The notes beneath the pieces were generated by a model, which searched no databases, was not told where the DNA came from, and saw only the letters and a list, made by a program, of their open reading frames with translations. DNA of 42,884 bases from Chitinophagaceae bacterium (GTDB taxonomy: Bacteria > Bacteroidota > Bacteroidia > Chitinophagales > Chitinophagaceae), in NCBI GenBank assembly GCA_024103425.1, contig JAGFIS010000027.1:1-42884 (forward strand), in the 5' to 3' direction. Position numbers and translations under genes: made by a program. Positions 26,711 to 34,105 of the stretch are shown here, piece by piece. Every line of letters starts with the position of its first letter. Positions within the stretch are counted from its first letter, which is position 1.

Positions 26711-27592
26711 TTAGCCCTGTAGTGCGGCAGCACCACTTACAATCTCTGTAAGCTCGGTTGTAATAGCTGCCTGTCTTGCACGGTTATAACTTATTTTCAG
26801 AGTTTTCAAAAGTTCTTCAGCGTTGTCGGTTGCCTTATCCATTGCTGTCATCCTTGCCCCGTGTTCGCTCGCATGGGCATCGAGAACCGATTTGAACAAT
26901 TGAGTGTTCAGGATCTTAGGCATCAACTCTTCAACCAGTGCTTCCTGATCGGGTTCAAAAATGAAATCAGCCTTAGACTCTCCTTTTGAAGAAACTGTTT
27001 TTTTAACCGGCAGGAACTGCTCGCATTCAAAGCGCTGAACAGCAGCATTCACAAACTCGCTGTAAACGATTTCTACTTTATCGTATTCGCCTTCTGAATA
27101 GGCGTTCATTACGTATTTGGATATTTTGGAAACATTCTCAAAACTGAGGTCAGAGAAGATTGTCCAATAGTTGTCAACCACTTTAAAGTTATTCTTAGAA
27201 AAATGCTCGTAACTTTTCTTACCAAGCGGCAGGATGGTAACATTACCCTTAGCCTGTTGGTCGGCATATCTTTCCTGGATAATCTGTTTGGTAAGTTTTA
27301 TCAACCCGTGGTTGTAACCGCCGCACAATCCGCGGTCGCTGGTGATGGTGATGAGCAGTACTTTTTCTACCGGACGTTCTTTAGTCAGCGATCCGCCGAT
27401 GCTGCCATCTGAATTGCTGACGATATTGCTCAGCATCTCCTGAAGCTTCTCTGCATAAGGGCGCATCTTGATGATGGCGTCTTGGGCGCGTCTGAGTTTG
27501 GCGGCACTCACCATCTTCATGGCTTTTGTGATCTGCTGTGTGTTATTGATACTGTGAATACGGTTTCTAACCTCCTTTAAAGCACCACTCAT
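26711..27592 (-). CDS. atpG: ATP synthase F1 gamma subunit
   Basis: The 293-residue central stalk subunit of F1F0 ATP synthase. The N-terminal helix (INNTQQITKAMKMVSAAKLR) and the C-terminal helix (YNRARQAAITTELTEIVSGA) that form the rotor coiled coil are both intact, and the middle has SDRGLCGGYN. It is not in an atp cluster here: upstream is an M1 peptidase and downstream scpB, so the subunit is encoded apart from the other F1 genes, at least within this window. A T/A-tract-rich 175-base region lies upstream. Confidence 0.95.
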   Translation of the reverse strand: MSGALKEVRNRIHSINNTQQITKAMKMVSAAKLRRAQDAIIKMRPYAEKLQEMLSNIVSNSDGSIGGSLTKERPVEKVLLITITSDRGLCGGYNHGLIKLTKQIIQERYADQQAKGNVTILPLGKKSYEHFSKNNFKVVDNYWTIFSDLSFENVSKISKYVMNAYSEGEYDKVEIVYSEFVNAAVQRFECEQFLPVKKTVSSKGESKADFIFEPDQEALVEELMPKILNTQLFKSVLDAHASEHGARMTAMDKATDNAEELLKTLKISYNRARQAAITTELTEIVSGAAALQG

Positions 27593-27767
27593 TTTTAATT
27601 TATTTTACGGTGTGCAAAGGTAAGTGAACCCGAATGAATAATAAACTTAAACAACAAGGTTTTTAGCCACTCTTTACAGGTTTTTAACCCCGGAAGCGTA
27701 CTTTACCCGAAAAACCCCGTTTTTTACCTGCAATCGCAGCTTTTTTTACAGTTTTTAGTGGTAAAAA
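27593..27767. other. Intergenic region with T/A tracts upstream of atpG
   Basis: The 175-base gap between the M1 peptidase and atpG has no gene. On the plus strand it holds five GTTTTTA-like tracts (near 27660, 27680, 27719, 27739 and 27751). On the minus strand these are A-tracts upstream of atpG and may act as a curved or UP-type promoter region. No clear terminator for the peptidase is seen apart from a short CTGC/GCAG hairpin near 27727. Confidence 0.4.
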
Positions 27768-30212
27768 CTAGGGAATCAACTTCGAAATATAGTCAGCCAG
27801 TTCGGTGTTGCCCTTTGCTTTTTGAGCACTGACAACCTGTGAAAAGGCCTGTTTGAAGGTTGGGTCTATATATTGCAAATAAGCTGCAGGTATCTGCTTC
27901 CGGAAATTTATGATACCATCAATTCCTTTTTTAACCAGATCAGCATTATCAAGTTTACTCAGATAACCGCAAAACTTGAGGGTAGTGAAGAGTTTATCCT
28001 CATTGAGCGGCAATTTGGCAAACATATCATATAAAAGATCGAAGTCTTCTTCCTTTCCATAGCGGAAGAGTACACCGGATACAGCGTCGGCCAGTTTACC
28101 CAGGGCGTCGTTACTGTATTTCTTAGCGAGATCGTAAGCTTCCTCAGGCTTGAGTTCTGTCAGGCCCGAAAGTGCAGCACCGGCAACAGAATAGGAGGAG
28201 TCTCCCGCCAGTTTTTCAAAAAGTGGCAGGTATTTTTTATCCTTAAACTTCGTAAGGAAGTTTACTGCAGCTGCCTTAGTGAGCTTATCGGGGTCTTTTT
28301 CTGCTATTCTCTCTACTTTTTCTATTACAGAAGGAGCATTGCCGAGTTTTGACTTGGCCAACAATTCTATGGTCAGCCTTCTGAGCCCGGCGTATGAATC
28401 ATCCAGTCCGTTGACCAGGATGTTAGAGCCTTTTGCCGCGAGGAATTCCAGAGCCTCTTTCCTATCGAGGTACCGGGGGCCGTACTGATACTGCTGTTCA
28501 TATTCCTCAGCGCTCTTCCTGTCGATTTTGAGTGCGAGGAGGGCTTTATCGGCGTCGAAGTTCACCCACGACGGCTTTTGTGTCGAAGGGAAGTAGAACG
28601 TGTCTGATGTATTCCTGAGCCATACCTTGTATCTTGTTTTTTGGTCTTTTTGTGAATAGACATCTATATGTACAGGCAGTGTGAACGTCCTTCCTTCCTG
28701 AGTTTGATCTACGATCACCCGTACCTTGCCATCTTCATATTTATAGGAAATCTCTAATTGAGGCTGGCCGCTCCCGAAATACCATTCGTTCCAAAACCAG
28801 TTCATATCCTCGCCGGTAACAGACTCAAAGGCTAACCTTAAATCGTGTGCTTCCGCCGATTGATACTGGTGATCCGTCAGATATTTGTTGAGCGAAGCAA
28901 AGAAAGCATCGTCTCCAACAAATGTGCGCAGCATGTGCAGGATTCTTCCGCCTTTGTTGTAGCTCACTGCGTCGAACATGTCTTCTTTATCGTTGTAATA
29001 AAAACGGACCAGGTCTTTATCGCTGCTGTTGCTCAACAGGTATCCTTCCATTTCTTCATAAGCTTTGTCATCGGCATAATCGCGTCCGTGTCTGAATTCG
29101 TCCCACAGGTATTGGGAGTAGTTGGCGAAAGATTCATTGACGGTGAGGTTACTCCAGCTTTCTGCTGTAGTCAGATCGCCAAACCAGTGGTGAAACAGCT
29201 CGTGAGCGATGGTGCCTTCCCAGCTGTTTCCGTCGACCAACTGCCGGGCGTTTTGGTAAGCACCATCCTGATGGAGGGTCGCTGTAGTGTTTTCCATAGC
29301 ACCGCTGACGTACTCCCTGCCCACCATCTGCGCATATTTGGGCCATACGTAAGGGAAATTGAGTTTTTCAGAGAAGAAGGCAATCATTTTCGGAGTTTCT
29401 CCGAAGATGCCTCTTGCCACAGATGCATATTCTTTCTCAACATAATATTCTACCGGAATGTTTTTGTAACTGTCTTTTACGACAACGAAATCATCCTTAC
29501 CCATTACGCCCATGAAGAAAAGATAGGGAGCGTGTGGTTTGTCGAGCTTCCAGGTGTCCGTACGAGTGCCGTCAGGATTCTTTTTGGTGGCAGTCATTGT
29601 GCCGTTGCTGAGGGTCATATACTTATCGGGAACAGTCATCGCAATCTCCTGAGTTGTTTTCTGGTTGGGCTTGTCGATGATAGGCATCCAGACGCTATTG
29701 GCTTCTGTTTCGCCCTGTGTCCATATCTGCGTCGGCCACCTTCCTTTTCCGTCCGGATTGATGAAGTACAAGCCTTTGGCGTCGGTGATGGCTTCGCTGC
29801 CTTGTGCTTTTACCTCTTCGGGTCTGGCGATGTAATCTATATAGACGGTGTACTTCTCTTCTTTTTTGTAAGTCTTATCTAATGCAATATGTAACTGCAG
29901 GCTGTCGTATTTGTATTGAAGTTTTTTCTTTTCAGTCCCTTTTACGATTGATACCTCTTTAATATCCATGTATTTGGTATCGAGCAGTAACGAGTCTACC
30001 GGGTAGAAATGCGGCTGAACTGTCAGCCAGGCTTTACCGTACATTATCGATTTAGGGATGTCGAATCTGACATCCAGCTTTGTGTGTACAATCTGATTGG
30101 TTTTCGGATAAGAGGCTCTGTATTCTGTGGATTCAGTAGGCTTAGTCTGCGACTGCTGCGCCGTCAAGCCTGTTGTGGCGAAGCAGACAAGCAGAAATAT
30201 CAGTTTTTTCAC
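27768..30212 (-). CDS. M1 family metallo-aminopeptidase
   Basis: An 814-residue secreted zinc aminopeptidase. A signal peptide covers residues 1-19. The substrate N-terminus-binding GAMEN is at 304-308, the zinc site HELFHH at 337-342 with the third ligand Glu360 (VNESFANY), and a C-terminal helical HEAT-like region (about 590-814) follows. It would trim peptides in the periplasm, complementing the S9 peptidase near the left end of the window. The gene stands alone; it is divergent from the DUF4476 gene. Confidence 0.93.
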   Translation of the reverse strand: MKKLIFLLVCFATTGLTAQQSQTKPTESTEYRASYPKTNQIVHTKLDVRFDIPKSIMYGKAWLTVQPHFYPVDSLLLDTKYMDIKEVSIVKGTEKKKLQYKYDSLQLHIALDKTYKKEEKYTVYIDYIARPEEVKAQGSEAITDAKGLYFINPDGKGRWPTQIWTQGETEANSVWMPIIDKPNQKTTQEIAMTVPDKYMTLSNGTMTATKKNPDGTRTDTWKLDKPHAPYLFFMGVMGKDDFVVVKDSYKNIPVEYYVEKEYASVARGIFGETPKMIAFFSEKLNFPYVWPKYAQMVGREYVSGAMENTTATLHQDGAYQNARQLVDGNSWEGTIAHELFHHWFGDLTTAESWSNLTVNESFANYSQYLWDEFRHGRDYADDKAYEEMEGYLLSNSSDKDLVRFYYNDKEDMFDAVSYNKGGRILHMLRTFVGDDAFFASLNKYLTDHQYQSAEAHDLRLAFESVTGEDMNWFWNEWYFGSGQPQLEISYKYEDGKVRVIVDQTQEGRTFTLPVHIDVYSQKDQKTRYKVWLRNTSDTFYFPSTQKPSWVNFDADKALLALKIDRKSAEEYEQQYQYGPRYLDRKEALEFLAAKGSNILVNGLDDSYAGLRRLTIELLAKSKLGNAPSVIEKVERIAEKDPDKLTKAAAVNFLTKFKDKKYLPLFEKLAGDSSYSVAGAALSGLTELKPEEAYDLAKKYSNDALGKLADAVSGVLFRYGKEEDFDLLYDMFAKLPLNEDKLFTTLKFCGYLSKLDNADLVKKGIDGIINFRKQIPAAYLQYIDPTFKQAFSQVVSAQKAKGNTELADYISKLIP

Positions 30213-30294
30213 AATGATTTTTTTGCAAATATAAATTGGCGGGTTATTTTTCGGCAGAAACCTGATATTAGGTCAGAATGGATAGCTTTGTAAA

Positions 30295-31704
30295 ATGAAA
30301 TTCAGAAGATTCTGGACACCGTTACTCTTCTTGTTTTTTACGTTGTTTTCACTGTTGGCTTCAGCGCAGGAAAACCGCTTTATTTATATACAATCAGAGA
30401 ACGGAAAACCTTTTTATGTGAGAATGGGATTGAGCGTTTTCAGTTCCTCTTCAGAAGGGTATGTATTGTTATCTTCTCTATCCGACGGGAACCACCAGGT
30501 TTTTGTGGGCTTTCCGAGAAATGAATTTCCTGAAGAAGAATTCTCGCTGACGCTCAGCGGACAAAACGAAGGTTACCTGCTGAAGTATCTCAATAACAGA
30601 TGGGTTATGATGAATATTGAGACGCTGTCGCTCACCGAAGGGGCTGTCAGCGCACCTCCGAAGCCGGAAGCGGAACAACTCGATAGTGATGCATTCTCTG
30701 TATTGCTTGCAGATGTAGTGGGCGATTCCTCAATTCTGAAAACCAACGTTACTGAACAGGAGTCAGTCAAGACCGAAAAAGCACCCGTGGCTGAAGCGGA
30801 GAAGCCTGATTCATTGAATAAGGAAGCGGTGGCCGTGGCAGAAGAGCCAGTTAAACAGCCAAAGGATTCTATCATCCCGCTGACGAAGATTGAAGATATC
30901 GCTATAAAGGTGCAAGAAAAAACCCCGGATGAAGTGTTGGCAAAGGAAGTTGAGGTTGAGAAGGAAGTGGCAGCAGAAGTGGCTGCCCAGGTAAAAGAGC
31001 TTAAGTGGGGAGAGGTGACGAGGTTGCTGTTGCTGAGAGAGCCGGAAGGCCTGGAGTTGATATATCTGGACACCGAGTTGCGCGATACGGTTCGTTTATT
31101 CATGCCTGTTGCACAGATGCCGGGAGATGCCACAGCGCAGCCGAAAGTGATTTACAAGGTGGAAAAGAAAGATACAACTGCACCCGCATTGACGATCACA
31201 CCGACTATTGTAGAACCGCCTGTAATTAAGGAGGAACAAGCCGAAGAGATGAAGATTAAAGTGGAAGAGAAAAAAGTTGAAGAAGTAAAGGCAGAGAGTG
31301 AGGTGCTGTCCGGGAAGCAGGAAGAAGTTGAGGCCGTAGCCGAAGAGAAAAAGAATGATAAGAAAGGTGAAAGGACACCACAGATTATTTACTCTCCGTC
31401 AGTAAATGCCAATTGTTCAGCGTATGCCAATAACAACGACTTCCTGAAGATCAGGAAGAAAATAGCTGCAGAGTCGGATAACGACAAGATGGTTGATGCA
31501 GCGAGGAAGTTTTTCAAACAGAAGTGTTATACGACTGAACAGATCAAGAATCTGTCGTACTTATTCCTGGATGACGAGGGGAAATACAAATTCTTTGATG
31601 CAGCTTATCCCTATACATCAGACTCCAATATGTTTTACCAGTTAGAATCGCAATTGCAGGACCAGTATTACATCAACCGGTTCCGGGCAATGATTCAGAA
31701 ATAA
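30295..31704 (+). CDS. Secreted DUF4476-type protein
   Basis: A 469-residue exported protein with a signal peptide (about 1-24, ending ASAQ). It has an N-terminal beta-rich domain (about 25-115), a long low-complexity K/E/V/A-rich linker (about 150-360) and a C-terminal helical domain starting after NCSAYANNNDFLKIRKKI, with the pattern seen in DUF4476 (helix pairs around DNDKMVDAARKFF and TEQIKNLSYLF). Function unknown; it is typical of Bacteroidota. It is followed by truA after four bases, so they share a transcript. Confidence 0.8.
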   Translation: MKFRRFWTPLLFLFFTLFSLLASAQENRFIYIQSENGKPFYVRMGLSVFSSSSEGYVLLSSLSDGNHQVFVGFPRNEFPEEEFSLTLSGQNEGYLLKYLNNRWVMMNIETLSLTEGAVSAPPKPEAEQLDSDAFSVLLADVVGDSSILKTNVTEQESVKTEKAPVAEAEKPDSLNKEAVAVAEEPVKQPKDSIIPLTKIEDIAIKVQEKTPDEVLAKEVEVEKEVAAEVAAQVKELKWGEVTRLLLLREPEGLELIYLDTELRDTVRLFMPVAQMPGDATAQPKVIYKVEKKDTTAPALTITPTIVEPPVIKEEQAEEMKIKVEEKKVEEVKAESEVLSGKQEEVEAVAEEKKNDKKGERTPQIIYSPSVNANCSAYANNNDFLKIRKKIAAESDNDKMVDAARKFFKQKCYTTEQIKNLSYLFLDDEGKYKFFDAAYPYTSDSNMFYQLESQLQDQYYINRFRAMIQK

Positions 31705-31708
31705 ACAC

Positions 31709-32452
31709 ATGCCCAGATATTTCATTGAGGTTGCTTATGATGGGTCGCAGTATGCAGGCTTCCAGATACAGGAGAATGCCAATACGATTCAGGCAGAGGT
31801 AGAAAAGGCACTTCGTATTTTCTATAAAAAAGACTTTGAGCTTACGGGTTCTTCGCGTACAGATACGGGCGTGCACGCACTGCAGAATTATTTTCATTTT
31901 GATGCTGAAGAGGCGATTCCCTCTTCGCAGAGAGATGTATATCACATCAATGCAATCCTTCCGGATGATATTACTTTGAAAAATTTCTTCAGGGTTGGTG
32001 ATGGAATGCACTGCCGCTTTGATGCGCAGTCGCGCGAATACAAATATTTTATTTACACTAAGAAGAATCCTTTCCTCAGGCAAACAGCTTTTTTCTTTCC
32101 GTTTAAAATCGATGTGTCGAAGATGCAGGAGGCAGCAGCAGTATTGAAAGAGTATTCTGATTTTACGTCCTTCTCAAAAAAGCATACCCAGGCTAAGAAT
32201 TTCAACTGCGATATTCGGGAAAGTGAGTGGTTGACTGAAGATGATACCCTGGTGTATCACGTAGTGTCCAACCGGTTTTTGCGTGGTATGGTAAAAGGTC
32301 TCGTAGGCACCATGCTGCGCGTCGGCAGGGGAAAAATGAGCCTGCAGGAGTTCCGCGAAGTCATAGAGGCCAAAGATTGCTCAGGAGTCGACTTCTCTGT
32401 TGCTTCTCACGGTCTGTTTCTTGTGAAAGTGAATTTCGGCGACTTATTCTAA
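31709..32452 (+). CDS. truA: tRNA pseudouridine(38-40) synthase
   Basis: A 247-residue TruA, which isomerises uridines 38-40 in the anticodon stem of several tRNAs. The catalytic aspartate is in SSRTDTGVHAL (Asp52), FRGMVKG-type sequence (FLRGMVKGLVGTML) follows in the C-terminal half, and the RNA-binding motif YKYFI is near residue 110. Length fits the family. It starts four bases after the DUF4476 gene. Confidence 0.94.
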   Translation: MPRYFIEVAYDGSQYAGFQIQENANTIQAEVEKALRIFYKKDFELTGSSRTDTGVHALQNYFHFDAEEAIPSSQRDVYHINAILPDDITLKNFFRVGDGMHCRFDAQSREYKYFIYTKKNPFLRQTAFFFPFKIDVSKMQEAAAVLKEYSDFTSFSKKHTQAKNFNCDIRESEWLTEDDTLVYHVVSNRFLRGMVKGLVGTMLRVGRGKMSLQEFREVIEAKDCSGVDFSVASHGLFLVKVNFGDLF

Positions 32453-32479
32453 AAGTCCTCAACTTCCCCGGACTCTTTT
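32451..32479. terminator. Probable bidirectional terminator
   Basis: AAAAGTCC (32451-32458) pairs with GGACTCTTTT (32470-32479) across an 11-base loop between the convergent truA and MBL genes. It overlaps the truA stop codon. The stem is short, so this is only a moderate call. Confidence 0.5.
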
Positions 32480-33881
32480 ATTCCAGACCAATCTCATAGT
32501 GCAGTGTCGGAATCTCCACATCGGTAAATCCTTTGCTGATCAGCCGATTTTTAAACTCGGTCTGCACATCGTATTCGCCGTGAACTAAGAATAATTTCTT
32601 CACTTGTCGCGGGTCCTGACAAGCCAGCCACTGGCTGAGATCATCATAATCTCCATGTGCGCTCATACTTTTTATCTCACCAATTTCAGCGTTGACTTGG
32701 TGTGTCAGTCCGAAGATACCTACTTCTGCAGGGTGCAGTTTCAATCGCCCACCCAACGAATGAGGTTCGCAATATCCTGTGAGTACAATCGAGTTCCGTT
32801 TGTTTTCAATATTGTTGCTGATGTGGTGTTTTACTCTTCCTGCCTCGGCCATTCCGCTTGCCGAAATAATCACCATCGGGTCTGAACGGTAGTTGAGCGA
32901 CTTACTTTCATCCACCGATTTGATGAAATGCAGGCCTTTGAAATCGAAAGGCTTGCTGTCGGTTTGCAACAGTTTTTGCACTCTTGGGTTGAAGTATTGA
33001 GGATAGTTTTCAATAATTTCCGTCGCCTCGTAGCTAAGGGGGCTATCGACATAGTAGGGCAGATCTGGCAACCTGTTTTCTAATCCCAGTTGGTTGAGTG
33101 CAAAAAGCAGTTCCTGTGTACGACCCACGCTAAATGCCGGCAGTATCAGTTTTCCGTTTCTTTCCAGGCAGGTCCTTTCAATCCAGTCCAACAAAGCATC
33201 AGAAGTGTTGGTCACGCGGTCGTGCAACTTATCACCATAAGTACTTTCGAGTATAATATAGTCTGCCTGAGGAAAATCTTGTGGTGACCGCAGGATGACA
33301 TCGCGGTAACGGCCTAAATCGCCTGAGAAAGTGAGATGGGTTGTCTTGCCGTTCTCTTTTATTCTGAGGTGTACTGTAGCACTGCCAATGATATGTCCGG
33401 CATCGAGGTAAAGCAGCTCTACCGAATCGTCTATTTTGTGCCATGTGCCATACTCGACCGGCTTCAGGTGTTGAGCGGCGATTCTTGCATCTTCAATATC
33501 ATATAGAGGAAGCAGATAAGATTTACCCTGTGCGGCCCTGGTCTTGTTTACAAATTTAATATCTGTTTCCTGGATGCTGGCACTGTCTTCCATTAGAATG
33601 GTAGCCAGATCTTTTGTTGCAGGCGTACACCATACTTCTCCATTGTAGCCCTCTTTGATGAGCTTGGGAATCAGGCCGCAATGGTCAATATGTGCGTGAG
33701 ACAAAATCAAATGATCTATTTCTTTAGGGGCAAAACCGAATTTGCGATTGAGGCTTTCGGTATCTTTCCCCAATCCCTGGAACATACCACAGTCCAGTAA
33801 GTACTTTTTCCCATTGGATAAGGTGAGCAGGTGCTTAGAGCCGGTGACGGTGCGTGCGGCACCATGGAATGCAATTTTCAT
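32478..33881 (-). CDS. Beta-CASP metallo-beta-lactamase fold RNase-like protein
   Basis: A 467-residue protein with the MBL metal site SHAHIDHCGL (HxHxDH at residues 62-67), later SGDLGRY and the C-terminal beta-CASP motifs (VIISASGMAEAGRVKHHI, then VHGE near the end). These are the signatures of CPSF73-like RNA exonucleases such as YsgA/Rv2752c homologues. It would process or degrade RNA in the cytoplasm; a DNA substrate is less likely. It forms its own unit, converging with truA. Confidence 0.88.
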   Translation of the reverse strand: MKIAFHGAARTVTGSKHLLTLSNGKKYLLDCGMFQGLGKDTESLNRKFGFAPKEIDHLILSHAHIDHCGLIPKLIKEGYNGEVWCTPATKDLATILMEDSASIQETDIKFVNKTRAAQGKSYLLPLYDIEDARIAAQHLKPVEYGTWHKIDDSVELLYLDAGHIIGSATVHLRIKENGKTTHLTFSGDLGRYRDVILRSPQDFPQADYIILESTYGDKLHDRVTNTSDALLDWIERTCLERNGKLILPAFSVGRTQELLFALNQLGLENRLPDLPYYVDSPLSYEATEIIENYPQYFNPRVQKLLQTDSKPFDFKGLHFIKSVDESKSLNYRSDPMVIISASGMAEAGRVKHHISNNIENKRNSIVLTGYCEPHSLGGRLKLHPAEVGIFGLTHQVNAEIGEIKSMSAHGDYDDLSQWLACQDPRQVKKLFLVHGEYDVQTEFKNRLISKGFTDVEIPTLHYEIGLE

Positions 33882-34105
33882 ATACTGTATTAAGTGTAAA
33901 AATGATGCTGTAAAGTAGGCTATTTTCTTTGTTTATGGCTGCTTTAAGAATTATTTATATATGTTTCTTTATAATTGACAGAGATTTGTTTTTTTGAGAA
34001 GTTATAACAAGAAACGTTCCGTTTTATAATAATTTTTACTTACTAAAGAATTATTGAGGGGGGAATTAATGCTTTTATGGCGTCAAATGGAGGATTCAAA
34101 TTTTT

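Noticed and set aside
28845..29882. Long plus-strand frame opposite the M1 peptidase
   Set aside because: It is a shadow of the peptidase gene, which carries GAMEN and HExxH motifs on the other strand.
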